Origin: WHSW01 sp963759295
GTDB taxonomy: Bacteria; Actinomycetota; Thermoleophilia; Solirubrobacterales; 70-9
DNA length: 64,000 nucleotides
Reading direction: 5' to 3'
Assembly (NCBI GenBank): GCA_963759295.1
Contig: CAVWYT010000010.1
Coordinates: forward strand, 682,001-746,000
Shown: piece by piece, positions 1 through 8,520 of the stretch
Layout of the letters: each line of letters starts with the position of its first letter
How positions within the stretch are numbered: position 1 is the first letter of the stretch
Position numbers and translations under genes: made by a program
The notes under the pieces: model-generated
Databases searched by the model: none
What the model was told of the DNA's origin: nothing
What the model saw: the letters and a program-made list of their open reading frames with translations, nothing else

Positions 1-417
1 GAACAGCGCGGTCGAGGTCGGGTTGGTGATCGGCAGTAGCGCAAGGACGACGCCGATCGGCTCGGCGATGTAGCGGATGTTGCGCTCCGGGTCCTCGTCG
101 ATGACGCCGACGGATCGCTTGTCCTTCAGGTAGTCGTAGAGGAACTCGGTGGCGATGTAGTTCTTCACCACCTTGTCCTCGAAGACCCCGAAGCCGGTTT
201 CCTCCATCGCCAGGCCCGCGAGCTCGACCGCGTTCTCGAGACCGGCGGCGACCATCGCCCAGACGATCTCGTCGACGGCCTCCTGATCGAGGCGGCGGAA
301 CTCCTCCGCCGCGCGCTGCGCGCGAGCGACCGTCTCGTCGAGCCGCTCGGCGAGCTCGGGCGCAACCGGCACCTGGCCGTTTCCGGACGCTACTTGCTGT
401 TCGGTGGTGCTGGTCAT
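1..417 (-). CDS. CoA-acylating aldehyde dehydrogenase, N-terminal part (cut by window edge)
   Basis: The 139 visible residues match the N-terminus of the CoA-dependent aldehyde dehydrogenases (acetaldehyde/propionaldehyde dehydrogenase, AdhE N-domain, EutE). These interconvert an aldehyde and its acyl-CoA using NAD. The segment YIAEPIGVVLALLPITNPTS near residues 116-135 is the family's cofactor-binding strand signature. The ATG at 417 is the only sensible start. The catalytic cysteine lies beyond the window, so whether an alcohol dehydrogenase domain follows cannot be seen. It diverges from the plus-strand gene at 525. Confidence 0.8.
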   Translation of the reverse strand, partial: MTSTTEQQVASGNGQVPVAPELAERLDETVARAQRAAEEFRRLDQEAVDEIVWAMVAAGLENAVELAGLAMEETGFGVFEDKVVKNYIATEFLYDYLKDKRSVGVIDEDPERNIRYIAEPIGVVLALLPITNPTSTALF

Positions 418-524
418 CTCGCTCTCGCAACCTCCACGCTAGGTCGCCGATCGCCCCCTGCCATCCGCGGGCACTTCGGTTGCGACTCGGGAGCGACTAC
501 GGGTAGCCGATATAGGGTTGGCGC

Positions 525-1622
525 GTGCCAGGCCGGATCGTGCTCTTCGGCGCCACGGGTTACACCGGGCGTCTGACCGCCCAGGCGTTGGTCGACCGGG
601 GTGAGCGGCCCGTGCTCGCGGGCCGCGACGCCGGCGCCCTCGCCGAGCTGGGATCCGAGCTCGGCGGGCTGGAGACGGCGATCGCCGATGTCGGCGCCCC
701 GATGACCGTCCGCGATCTGCTCGGCTCCGGTGACGTGATCCTGGCCACCGTCGGCCCGTTCGCGCGCTTCGGTGACCCCGCGGTCGAGGCAGCGATCGCC
801 GCCGGCGCCTCGTACATCGACTCCACCGGCGAGCCGGCGTTCATCCGCCGCGTGTTCGAGCGCTTCGGCCCGCGCGCCGAGGCCGCCGGCGCCGGCCTTG
901 TGACCGCCTTCGGCTACGACTGGGTCCCTGGCAACCTCGCCGGTGCGCTCGCGCTGCGCGAGGCCGGCGAGGCCGCGACCCGGGTCGACATCGGCTATTT
1001 CACGACCGGTGGCGGCCTTGGCGGGATGAGCGGCGGCACCCGGGCCTCGCTCGCGGGCGCGATCGTCGAGCCTGCGTTCGTGTGGCGAAACGGGATCCGT
1101 ACCGAGCGCGGGGCGGCCCGCGTGCGCTCGTTCGAGGCCGCGGGCAAGCCGCGCACGGCGATCTCGGTCGGCTCCTCCGAGCACTTCACGCTGCCACGCA
1201 TCCATCCGGGACTGGCGGAGGTCAACTCCTATCTCGGCTGGTTCGCCTCGGCGTCGCGCGCCATGCAGGGCTTCTCGCTCGCAAACGCCGGGATCACGCG
1301 CATTCCCGGGGTGAAGGCCGGGATCGGGGCCCTGACCCGGCGCTTCGTCCGCGGATCGACCGGCGGCCCCGACGCCGAGGCGCGCGCCGGGACCGGGTCG
1401 GCGATCGTCGCGATCGCCTTCGGGCCGGGAGGGCGGGAGCTGGCCTCGGTCGAGGTGCGCGGCGCCAACGCCTACGACTTCACCGGCCGCATGCTCGCCT
1501 GGGGCGCCGCCACCGCGGCGGCGAGCGGGCTGCGGGGTGCCGGGGCGCTCGGGCCGGTGGAAGCGTTCGGGCTCGACGAGCTCGAGGCCGGCTGCGGCGA
1601 GGCCGGGATCGAGCGCGTCTAG
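525..1622 (+). CDS. Saccharopine dehydrogenase-like NAD(P)-binding reductase
   Basis: This 365-residue protein starts with a Rossmann fold: VLFGATGYTGRLTAQAL at residues 7-23 is the glycine-rich dinucleotide loop. The rest resembles the saccharopine dehydrogenase NADP-binding family, including the 'trans-acting enoyl reductase' group of actinobacteria. Members reduce lipid or polyketide-like substrates, and the substrate here is unknown. The start is GTG at 525; no earlier in-frame start gives a better fit to the family, which begins directly with the beta strand. A gap of 212 bases without a convincing gene follows before the acyl-CoA dehydrogenase. Confidence 0.75.
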   Translation: MPGRIVLFGATGYTGRLTAQALVDRGERPVLAGRDAGALAELGSELGGLETAIADVGAPMTVRDLLGSGDVILATVGPFARFGDPAVEAAIAAGASYIDSTGEPAFIRRVFERFGPRAEAAGAGLVTAFGYDWVPGNLAGALALREAGEAATRVDIGYFTTGGGLGGMSGGTRASLAGAIVEPAFVWRNGIRTERGAARVRSFEAAGKPRTAISVGSSEHFTLPRIHPGLAEVNSYLGWFASASRAMQGFSLANAGITRIPGVKAGIGALTRRFVRGSTGGPDAEARAGTGSAIVAIAFGPGGRELASVEVRGANAYDFTGRMLAWGAATAAASGLRGAGALGPVEAFGLDELEAGCGEAGIERV

Positions 1623-1834
1623 CCCGGCTGCCGCGCCGACGCCGGCCCCTCGGCGTCGTTCGCGCCTCGGCGGCCGCGATGATCGCCGCGCTCAGAGTCT
1701 CGTCGGCCTCCCGCTCGGCGCGATCCAAGAACGGCGCCATCACCGCCGTCAACCGCCCGGCGTTCGCCACGTGCGCAGTATCCTCCGCCGCCCGTCAAAC
1801 TGGAACGGCAAGCGTTTTCGACAGAGCAGGAGCC

Positions 1835-3046
1835 ATGGCCGTAGCGACCGCGACCTACCAGGAGAAGACCGACGAGCAGAAGGCGATCACCGAGATGGTG
1901 CGCGAGTTCGTCGACAACGAGATCATCCCCGCCGCCGAGGAGTTCGACCACGAGGACAAGTTCCCCGAGGCGATCGTCGAGCAGATGAAGGAGCTCGGGC
2001 TGTTCGGGGTGACGATCGCCGAAGAGCACGGGGGCATGGGCCTCGACCTGACCACCTACGCGATGATCGTCGAGGAGCTCTCGCGCGGCTGGATCTCGAT
2101 CTCCGGGGTTGTCAACACCCACTTCATCGGCTCCTACCTGCTGATGAAGTTCGGCACTGACGAGCAGAAGGAGCACTTCCTGCCGAAGATGGCGACCGGC
2201 GAGATCCGGGCCGCCTTCTCGCTCTCCGAGCCCGAGGTCGGCTCCGACGTGCAGGGCATCAAGGCGACGGCCAGCCAGGGCGACGACGGCGCCTGGGAGC
2301 TCAACGGCCAGAAGATGTGGGTCACGAACGGGCTCGGCTCCGGTGTCGTCTTCGTGCTCATGAAGACCGACCCGAAGGCGGACCCGCCCTACACCGGGAT
2401 GACCTGCTTCATCACCGAGAAGGAACCGTGGGCGGAGAAGAACGAGGGCGAGTTCGCGGGCCTCGAGATCCCGCCGAAGATCAAGAAGATGGGCTACAAG
2501 GGCGTCGAGTCCACCGAGCTCGTCTACAACGGGTACCGGTGCCCGCCCGAGCGCATCCTCGGCGGTCCCGACGGCGTCGGCCAGGGCTTCAAGCAGATGA
2601 TGGACGCACTCGAGGTCGGCCGCGTCAACGTCGCCGCGCGCGGCGTCGGCATCGCGCAGCGCGCGCTCGAGCTGGCGCTTCGCTACTCCCAGGAGCGAAA
2701 GACTTTCGGCAAGCCGATCGCCCAGCACCAGGCGATCCAGTTCAAGCTCGCCGAGATGGCGACCAAGGTCGAGGCGGCCCGCCTGCTGACGATGAAGGCG
2801 GCGCGGATGAAGGACGCCGGCCAGCGCTCGGACCTCGAGGCCGGGATGGCGAAGCTGTTCGCCTCGGAGACCGGCAAGGAGGTCGTCGAGGAGGCGTTCC
2901 GGATCCATGGCGGCTACGGCTACTCCAAGGAATACGAGGTCGAGCGCCTCTATCGCGACGCGCCGCTGCTGTTGATCGGCGAGGGCACCTCCGAGATCCA
3001 GAAGATGGTGATCGGCAAGAAGGTCCTCGAGAGGAACAAGATCTGA
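1835..3046 (+). CDS. Acyl-CoA dehydrogenase (candidate methylsuccinyl-CoA dehydrogenase)
   Basis: This 403-residue flavoenzyme oxidises an acyl-CoA to the trans-2-enoyl-CoA and passes electrons to ETF. AFSLSEPEVGSD (FAD/substrate loop), the Arg-containing RKTFGKPIAQHQ segment and the C-terminal GEGTSEIQ with the catalytic Glu are all visible. The open frame extends 250 codons upstream, but the ATG at 1835 is preceded by CAGGAG at the right distance and matches normal family length. Because ethylmalonyl-CoA mutase, Ccr and a mesaconyl-CoA hydratase-like gene lie within 15 kb, methylsuccinyl-CoA is a plausible substrate. That is inference only: the known proteobacterial Mcd is longer. Confidence 0.9.
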   Translation: MAVATATYQEKTDEQKAITEMVREFVDNEIIPAAEEFDHEDKFPEAIVEQMKELGLFGVTIAEEHGGMGLDLTTYAMIVEELSRGWISISGVVNTHFIGSYLLMKFGTDEQKEHFLPKMATGEIRAAFSLSEPEVGSDVQGIKATASQGDDGAWELNGQKMWVTNGLGSGVVFVLMKTDPKADPPYTGMTCFITEKEPWAEKNEGEFAGLEIPPKIKKMGYKGVESTELVYNGYRCPPERILGGPDGVGQGFKQMMDALEVGRVNVAARGVGIAQRALELALRYSQERKTFGKPIAQHQAIQFKLAEMATKVEAARLLTMKAARMKDAGQRSDLEAGMAKLFASETGKEVVEEAFRIHGGYGYSKEYEVERLYRDAPLLLIGEGTSEIQKMVIGKKVLERNKI

Positions 3047-3715
3047 CCGTCGCTCTCGTCTCGGGCGCGAACCGCGGAATCGGCCGTGAGATCGCGGCCC
3101 GGCTCGTCGGCGACCACGGATTCACGGTCCTCGCCGGCGCCCGCGATCCGGCGATGGTGGAGGCCGCCGAGGGCACGGTCCCGATCGAGCTCGACGTCAC
3201 CGACCCGGCGAGCGTCGCGGTGGCCGGCGCCCGGGTCGAGGCCGACCCCGGCCGGCTCGATGTCCTGGTCAACAACGCCGGCGTCTACGGTGATCCCGAT
3301 CGGGCGGCCGAGTACGACCTCGGGCTCGCCCACGAGGTGCTCGAGGTGAACACGTTCGGCCCCTGGCGACTGATCCAGGCCTTCCTGCCGCTGCTTCGCG
3401 AGAGCCCCTCGCCGCGGATCGTCAACGTCTCCAGCGGCGCCGGCCAGCTGGCGGAGATGAGCGGGGGCTACGCCGCGTACCGGCTCTCGAAGGCGGCGCT
3501 CAACGCGCTGACGCGCACCCTCGCCGCCGACGAGGCGGGATCGGCGAGTCCGGGTCAACGCCGTCTGCCCGGGCTGGGTGCGCACCGGCATGGGCGGGCC
3601 GGGCGCGCCGCGCTCGGTCGCGGAGGGCGCAGACACCGCTGTCTGGCTGGCGACGCGGTCCGACGACGGGCCGACCGGCGGGTTCTTCCGCGACCGCAAA
3701 CCGATTCCCTGGTAG
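3043..3715 (+). pseudogene. Short-chain dehydrogenase/reductase, interrupted by a +1 frameshift
   Basis: The first frame encodes a normal SDR N-terminus: SGANRGIGREIA is the TGxxxGxG cofactor loop, LVNNAGVYG the NNAG motif, and VNVSS...YRLSK the Ser-Tyr-Lys catalytic set. After LAADEAG the reading breaks. The expected continuation RVRVNAVCPGWVRTGMGG is found one frame over, ending at the TAG at 3713. One extra G in the GCGGGA run at 3535-3540 explains it. The only plausible start is CTG at 3043, overlapping the stop of the acyl-CoA dehydrogenase (CTGA), with GAGAGGA seven bases upstream. It is either a recent pseudogene or a sequencing indel. Confidence 0.75.
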
Positions 3716-3725
3716 AACAGTCCGA

Positions 3726-4091
3726 ATGGCGGCGGGCACTTCGGAGCTGATCAGGCAGGCGGTCGACGGACTCCAGGCGGAGGTGCCGGCGCTGGCGAAG
3801 CTGAAGCTCGTCTTCGGACTCGAGCTGCGTGGGCGCGGCGACATCCAGCACTACCGGGTCGAGGTGCCGGGCCCGAAGATCTCGAAGGGGTTCGCCGACG
3901 ACGAGCGCCTGCACGTCTCGGTGCCGCGCTCGCACTTCAACGAGCTCGCCGCCGACGGCAAGGCGACGCATTGGCACGAGGCCTTCGATCACGGCCACGT
4001 CAAGGTCGAGGGCGACCCGCGGATCCAGAGGCTGGTCGGCCAGGTGATCGAGCACGCCGAGGCGCGCCGGCGGCTGAAGAGGGCTCGCTGA
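3726..4091 (+). CDS. Conserved hypothetical protein, paralogue of the next gene
   Basis: This 121-residue soluble protein has no recognised domain. It shares a full-length pattern with the protein encoded immediately downstream: EVPALAKLKLVFGLEL near the N-terminus, VEVPGPKISKG in the middle, then HWHEAFDHGHVKVEGDPRIQRLVGQ. It contains no signal peptide or membrane segment. Conserved His-Trp-His-Glu and HxHxxV patterns in both copies could be functional but are not a known metal site. The start is the ATG at 3726, ten bases after the broken SDR. Confidence 0.7.
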   Translation: MAAGTSELIRQAVDGLQAEVPALAKLKLVFGLELRGRGDIQHYRVEVPGPKISKGFADDERLHVSVPRSHFNELAADGKATHWHEAFDHGHVKVEGDPRIQRLVGQVIEHAEARRRLKRAR

Positions 4092-4105
4092 GCGCTCGAC
4101 CTCCG

Positions 4106-4483
4106 GTGGCGACCGAAGGCGACCAGATCGCGGCCGCGGTGAAACGCGTCCAGGCCCAGGTCCCCGCGCTGGCGAAGCTGAAGCTCGCCTTCGGGGTCGA
4201 GCTGACCTCGCGAGCGCTGACCGGCGAGGGGGACCCGGAGCGCTTCCACGTCGAGCTGCCGGGCCCGAAGGTGAGCGCGGGCGAGGGCGCCGACGAGCGG
4301 CTGTTGATCTCGGTGCCGGGGACGATGTTCAAGGTGCTCGCCGCCGACGGCGAGCTCGCCGACTGGCACGAGGCCTACCACTACCGCCACCTGCGGGTCG
4401 ACGGCGACCCGCGGGTGAAGCGCCTGCTCGGCCAGGCGATCGAGCCGGCGCTCGAGGCGAGGACGCCGAAGCGGGCCGGCTGA
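4106..4483 (+). CDS. Conserved hypothetical protein, paralogue of the previous gene
   Basis: These 125 residues clearly arose by tandem duplication with the preceding gene. PALAKLKLAFGVEL, VELPGPKVSAG and DWHEAYHYRHLRVDGDPRVKRLLGQ line up along their full length. I chose the GTG at 4106 (first residues VATEGDQIAAAVKRV) because it sits just after the upstream stop and gives the same length as the paralogue; the open frame itself begins earlier, inside that gene. The function is unknown. It overlaps the next gene by four bases if that gene starts at CTG 4480. Confidence 0.65.
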   Translation: MATEGDQIAAAVKRVQAQVPALAKLKLAFGVELTSRALTGEGDPERFHVELPGPKVSAGEGADERLLISVPGTMFKVLAADGELADWHEAYHYRHLRVDGDPRVKRLLGQAIEPALEARTPKRAG

Positions 4484-5574
4484 CGGCGGCGGACCCGGAA
4501 CTCGCGCGCCTCGCGCGGCTGCGCTCGGCGTCTCAGCGGCTGCATCGACCGAAAGCGCTCGCCGATCCCGCCGAGGTGGCCCGGACGGCGGGCCCCGTTC
4601 AGGCGCAGGAGCCGCGCGCGGCCAAGCTCGCCTTCCGGGCGCGGTCGAGTGGCCTGACCGCGGCCGACGTCGATCGCGCCCGCACCGGGGAGCGCTCGCT
4701 GCTGCGGGCGTGGATGATGCGAAAGACCGTCCACCTGATCGCGAGCGAGGACGCCGGCTGGTTGCTGCCGCTGTTCTCCGAGCAGATCGTGCGCTGGTCG
4801 CGAAAACGGCTCGCGGACTTCGGCCTCGGTCGCGACCGCCAGGACCGGGCGCTCGCCCTGCTGCACCGGGCGGTCGCCGTGGACGGGCCGCTGACGCGCC
4901 CCGAGCTCGCCGAGCGCCTCGCGGCCGCCGGGTTCGAGACGGCGAGCGAGTTCAAGGCCCACCTGTGGCTGCTCGCCACCCTCGACGGCGAGCTCTGCCT
5001 CGGGCCGGACCGCGGCGGTCAGACCTGCCTCGTCCACACCCGCGACTGGATCGGGGAGCTCGAGCGCCGTCCTCGCGAGGAGTCGCTCGCCGAGCTTGCC
5101 CGCCGCTACCTGCGCGCCTACGGCCCCGCCGGCGAGCGTGATCTCGTCCGCTGGGCGGGGCTGCCGTTGCGCGACGGCCGGGTCGGCCTCGAGCGGATCG
5201 CTGCCGAGCTGGAGCAGATCGAGGTCGGGGGCGAGATCCTGCTCACCCTCGGGCGCCCGCCGCGGGCCGCCCCGGGGCCGGTGGTGCGGATGCTCGGCGC
5301 CTACGACAACTACAACCTCGGCTACACCAGCCGCGATTTCGCGGTCTCGCCGCGGTACGTGAAGCAGGTCGTCCCCGGCGGCGGCATCGTGCGCCCGGCG
5401 ATCGTCGCGGACGGGCGCTTGATCGGCACCTGGCGCTCGAAGCGCGTCGGCAAGCGGCTCGCGGTGAGGATCGATCCGTTCACCGACCTCGACCCCGAAA
5501 TCGAGGCGGCGATCCACACCGAGGCCGATGACATCCGCCGCTTCGAGGCCCTGGACGCCGTCAGCGTCGGCTGA
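4480..5574 (+). CDS. Winged helix DNA-binding domain protein (HTH_42 / AlkZ-like family)
   Basis: The protein has about 364 residues of the HTH_42 family, which includes the DNA glycosylases AlkZ and YcaQ that unhook interstrand crosslinks, plus many uncharacterised actinobacterial members. Visible family features are LHRPKALADPAEV and GPVQAQEP near the N-terminus, SLLRAWMMRKTVHLI, and the C-terminal LGAYDNYNLGY region with the R..GTWR segment. The first GTG (4576) would remove the conserved LHRP block. The likely start is therefore CTG at 4480, overlapping the preceding stop as CTGA. Whether it is a glycosylase or only a DNA-binding protein cannot be told. Confidence 0.7.
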   Translation: MTAADPELARLARLRSASQRLHRPKALADPAEVARTAGPVQAQEPRAAKLAFRARSSGLTAADVDRARTGERSLLRAWMMRKTVHLIASEDAGWLLPLFSEQIVRWSRKRLADFGLGRDRQDRALALLHRAVAVDGPLTRPELAERLAAAGFETASEFKAHLWLLATLDGELCLGPDRGGQTCLVHTRDWIGELERRPREESLAELARRYLRAYGPAGERDLVRWAGLPLRDGRVGLERIAAELEQIEVGGEILLTLGRPPRAAPGPVVRMLGAYDNYNLGYTSRDFAVSPRYVKQVVPGGGIVRPAIVADGRLIGTWRSKRVGKRLAVRIDPFTDLDPEIEAAIHTEADDIRRFEALDAVSVG

Positions 5575-5647
5575 GTCACCGCTGCGGTACCGCTACGATC
5601 CCGCGCCCGGAGGGGAGGTCCACAGCCTCGAGGAGAAGGGCCACGCG

Positions 5648-6193
5648 ATGAGCGACGAAACGCACCAGCTTTCAACCGACCAGGCCGAGCGCGAGGCGTC
5701 CGGTGCGCACGCGTACGGTCGCTATCTGGAGGAGTTCGACGTCGGCGCCGTCTACAAGCACTGGCCGGCCAAGACCGTGACCGAGGCCGACGACCACCTC
5801 TTCTGCCTGATCACGATGAACCACCACCCGCTGCACCTGAACGACGTCTACGCGTCGAAGTCCCAGCAGGGCCAGAACGTGGTCGTCGGGCCGCTCGTCT
5901 ACTCGCTCGCCCTGGGTATGTCGGTCTCGGACGTATCGGGCAAGGCGATCGCCAACCTGGCGACCGAGGAGCTCTCGCACCCGAACCCGGTCTTCCACGG
6001 CGACACCCTGTTCTGCGAGTCGGAGGTGCTCGACGTACGCCCCTCGCAGTCGAAGCCCGATCGCGGCGTGGTCAAGGTCCACACCCGGGTCTACAAGCAG
6101 GACAACACCCTGGTCGCCGAGTTCAAGCGCGCCGTGCTCGTGCCGCGCAGGCCCAACGGCGAGGCCCCAGCGCCCGAGGGCGACGTCGACTGA
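5648..6193 (+). CDS. MaoC family dehydratase, mesaconyl-CoA hydratase-like
   Basis: This is a 181-residue single hotdog-fold protein. The block AIANLATEELSHPNPVFHGD, followed by TLFCESEVLDVR and GVVKVHTRVYKQ, strongly resembles mesaconyl-CoA hydratase (Mch) of the ethylmalonyl-CoA pathway, which hydrates mesaconyl-C1-CoA to beta-methylmalyl-CoA. Known proteobacterial Mch has two hotdog domains in about 340 residues; the single-domain length here fits actinobacterial versions. The ATG at 5648 follows GAGGAGAAGG. Its relation to the mutase and Ccr downstream is inferred from proximity, not from a shared operon. Confidence 0.7.
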   Translation: MSDETHQLSTDQAEREASGAHAYGRYLEEFDVGAVYKHWPAKTVTEADDHLFCLITMNHHPLHLNDVYASKSQQGQNVVVGPLVYSLALGMSVSDVSGKAIANLATEELSHPNPVFHGDTLFCESEVLDVRPSQSKPDRGVVKVHTRVYKQDNTLVAEFKRAVLVPRRPNGEAPAPEGDVD

Positions 6194-6265
6194 CGCCACC
6201 GGTCGGCGCGGCACCGCGAACGTTGACCGGCGATAGGGTCGGGCTGGTCAACCGAGGAGGCGTAC

Positions 6266-6814
6266 GTGCAGGCGACTACAACGGCCGAGACGAGGATCGG
6301 CGTCGGAGCGGATCCGATCGAGGGGATGGCATGGCTTCGTGAGTTCGGCGAGCGCTACCTCGCGGCGTGGAACTCGCTCGATCCGGATGCGGTGAGCTCC
6401 TGCGCCACCGAGAACGTCGTCTGGGTCGATCCGGCCCTCGACGAGCCGGCGATCGGCCGCGAGGCGGTGGCCGACTTCGTCCGTGCGTCGGCCGTCTCGT
6501 TCCCGAACCTCGAGTTCTCGGATCCGGGCGAGCCGGCGATCGCCGACGGCGGCCTCGCCGCCTACGTCCCGTGGCGGATGACCGGCACCAACACCGGGCC
6601 GATCGACCCGCCCGGGTTCGCCCCGACCGGCAGGTCGATCGCGATCACCGGCTTCGACATCTGGCAGTTTCACGACGGCCTGATCTGGCGCTATCAGGCG
6701 ATCTACGACTTCTCCGAGGTGGTTCGCCAGCTCGGACTGATGCCGCCGCGCGGCGGGTTCGCCGAGCGGGCCATGGTCGGCGCTCAGCGGCTCCGGGCCC
6801 GGCTCCCGTTCTGA
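6266..6814 (+). CDS. SnoaL-like / nuclear transport factor 2 fold protein
   Basis: This 182-residue protein has a cone-shaped NTF2-like domain. It runs from RYLAAWNSLDPDAVSSC through VVWVDPAL, then VPWRMTGTNTG, to a C-terminal YDFSEVVRQLGL, the pattern of SnoaL-type polyketide cyclase relatives. Such proteins bind small hydrophobic molecules, and many have no known substrate. The GTG at 6266 follows GAGGAGG. It has no signal peptide and stands alone between the MaoC gene and the convergent LLM oxidoreductase. It differs from the MSQENVE group at the far end of the window. Confidence 0.7.
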   Translation: MQATTTAETRIGVGADPIEGMAWLREFGERYLAAWNSLDPDAVSSCATENVVWVDPALDEPAIGREAVADFVRASAVSFPNLEFSDPGEPAIADGGLAAYVPWRMTGTNTGPIDPPGFAPTGRSIAITGFDIWQFHDGLIWRYQAIYDFSEVVRQLGLMPPRGGFAERAMVGAQRLRARLPF

Positions 6815-6843
6815 GCTGAGCAGAGCGCGGCCGGCGGCCGAGC

Positions 6844-7824
6844 CTAATTCGAGATCAGCTCGGCGACGGCCTCGAGCGCCGCGTCGAAGTCCGTGCCCGG
6901 CAGGCCGCCTACGCCCGGCGAGCCGACGCCGGCGTCCCAATAGCGGCGGACCGCGCCGGTGACGTCCCCCGCCCCGCCGATTCCGGCGAGCTCGGCGAGC
7001 ATCCGGTCCGAGAAGCCGGCCTTCGCCCGCTCGACGTCGCCGGCCGCCATTGCGGCATCGAAGGCGGCGATCTCCTCCGCGAAGCCGGAGCCCTCGAGCA
7101 TCGCCCGGTAGAAGGGCAGCGAGGCGTAGGGGACCAGGTTCTGGCGCAGCGCCGCGCGAGCGCTCTCCGGGTCGTCACTGAGCGCGACCGGGACCGCGGC
7201 GACCACGTCGAACTGCTCGAGCGAGCGCCCGGACGCCTCGAGGCCCTCGCGCAGGGCCGGGATCGCGGTCTCGCGGATGTAGGACGGACAGCAGAGCCAG
7301 AACATGACGCCGTCGGCGATCTCGCCCGCGAGCTTGATCATCTTCGGCGACAGCGCCGCGACGTAGATCGGCAGCTCGGCGCGCGCCTCGTAGCCCATGA
7401 ACGCGAACTTGGTCGGGAAGTACTCGCTCTCGGGAGGCTCCTGACCCCGCAGGATCGCGCGCACCCCGGCGACGTACTCGCGCATCTGAGTGACCGGCTT
7501 GTCGATCCTCGCGCCGTGCCAGTTCTCTACCGTGACCCGATGCGAGACGCCGAGGCCGAGCACCATCCGGCCGCTCGAGTACTCGTCGATCGTCGCCACG
7601 GTCTGGGCCATCGTCGCCGGGGTCCGGGAGAAGATCGGAACGACGCCGGTGCCGAGCCTGATCCGCTCGGTGGCGGCGGCGTAGGCCATCAGCGTGGTCA
7701 GCGAGTCGCGGCCCGCGATATGGGTCGTATAGACCGCTTCGTAGCCGAGACGGTCGGCGAGCTTCACCCGCTCGAGCGTCCTCGCGAGCGAGCGGCCCGG
7801 GGAGATGAAGGCGCCGACGCCCAC
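6844..7824 (-). CDS. LLM class F420-dependent oxidoreductase
   Basis: This 326-residue luciferase-like TIM barrel enzyme uses reduced coenzyme F420 rather than FMN in most actinobacterial members. LADRLGYEAVYTTHI, ERIRLGTGVVPIFSRTP and GRMVLGLGVSHR are typical cofactor-pocket strands, and PIYVAALSPKMIKLAGE is the later conserved strand. The substrate is not predictable. The start is GTG at 7824; an ATG eight bases further upstream is in another frame. The F420 biosynthesis genes at 25.9-33.2 kb would supply the cofactor. It is convergent with the SnoaL-like gene. Confidence 0.85.
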   Translation of the reverse strand: MGVGAFISPGRSLARTLERVKLADRLGYEAVYTTHIAGRDSLTTLMAYAAATERIRLGTGVVPIFSRTPATMAQTVATIDEYSSGRMVLGLGVSHRVTVENWHGARIDKPVTQMREYVAGVRAILRGQEPPESEYFPTKFAFMGYEARAELPIYVAALSPKMIKLAGEIADGVMFWLCCPSYIRETAIPALREGLEASGRSLEQFDVVAAVPVALSDDPESARAALRQNLVPYASLPFYRAMLEGSGFAEEIAAFDAAMAAGDVERAKAGFSDRMLAELAGIGGAGDVTGAVRRYWDAGVGSPGVGGLPGTDFDAALEAVAELISN

Positions 7825-7914
7825 GGGCGCATCCTAATCGGGACCACTACAGCCGCGGCCGTGGTGGCCGGTGATGAGTGCGCGCGGGAGCTCGCGATCT
7901 CCTCCGAGCGCCGG

Positions 7915-8481
7915 CTAGTGAGCCTCGTCGGCGGCGTGGGCGGGAGGTCGTGACTCCTCTGCCAGCGAGGTGAGCTCGAGGGTCCCGCGCGAGGCATTCT
8001 CGAGCACCTCGGTCGCCTCCTCGGCCGAGCGCGCGTAGAGCTCGACCAGCAGGTGGACGATGATCCGCTCGTCGTCGTGCTTGTGAAAGCGGACGTGGGT
8101 GAAGAACTCACGCGTGCCCGGGTCGCCAAAGGCGGCGTAGGTGAGGCTGTCGGCCGCCTCCGGCCCCGAGCAGGTCTCGACATGGTCCTGGTCGACCGTC
8201 ACGGTGCACGACGCCACCCACGGGGTGCCGGCGACCATTCGCTCCCAGCGGTCCTCCACCGGGACGACGTGGCCCTCCTCGATCGCGAGATGCGGCTGGT
8301 CATGCATGCAGTCCAGGCACTGGACGACGGCCTCCTGCACCTCCTCCACGCGCTCTGCCGTCTCGCCGGAGTCGGGGTCCACGCGGATGATCGCGTCGTA
8401 GTGGACCTGCGCTTCGAGGCGCGTCGACCAGCAGCGGTAGCAGCGCAGCCAGGCGCTCTGGTCGCCGTTCAGCTCGCTCAT
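7915..8481 (-). CDS. Hypothetical protein with two CxxC pairs
   Basis: This 188-residue protein is not assigned to a family. The N-terminal third carries CYRC at residues 14-17 and CLDC at about 55-58. Their spacing suggests one zinc ribbon formed by two CxxC knuckles, and a later lone Cys sits in ETCSGPEA. A His/Asp-rich stretch HVRFHKHDDERIIVH follows near residue 130. There is no signal peptide or membrane segment. The ATG at 8481 is well placed. It lies in a minus-strand group with the LLM oxidoreductase downstream and the acetyltransferase upstream. Confidence 0.65.
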   Translation of the reverse strand: MSELNGDQSAWLRCYRCWSTRLEAQVHYDAIIRVDPDSGETAERVEEVQEAVVQCLDCMHDQPHLAIEEGHVVPVEDRWERMVAGTPWVASCTVTVDQDHVETCSGPEAADSLTYAAFGDPGTREFFTHVRFHKHDDERIIVHLLVELYARSAEEATEVLENASRGTLELTSLAEESRPPAHAADEAH

Positions 8482-8520
8482 ATGGCAATCAGGGTAGCGC
8501 CGGCCACTGAGCGCGGAGCC

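Noticed and set aside
1657..1770. Minus-strand short frame MANAGRLTAVMAPFLDRAERE in the gap before the acyl-CoA dehydrogenase
   Set aside because: About 37 plausible codons that could be a TetR-like remnant, but it runs into antisense Arg-rich sequence and has no recognisable domain; too weak to annotate.
1619..2908. 429-residue minus-strand open frame opposite the acyl-CoA dehydrogenase
   Set aside because: Shadow frame: Leu/Asp/Gly-rich low-complexity product without any motif, fully covered by a well-supported gene.
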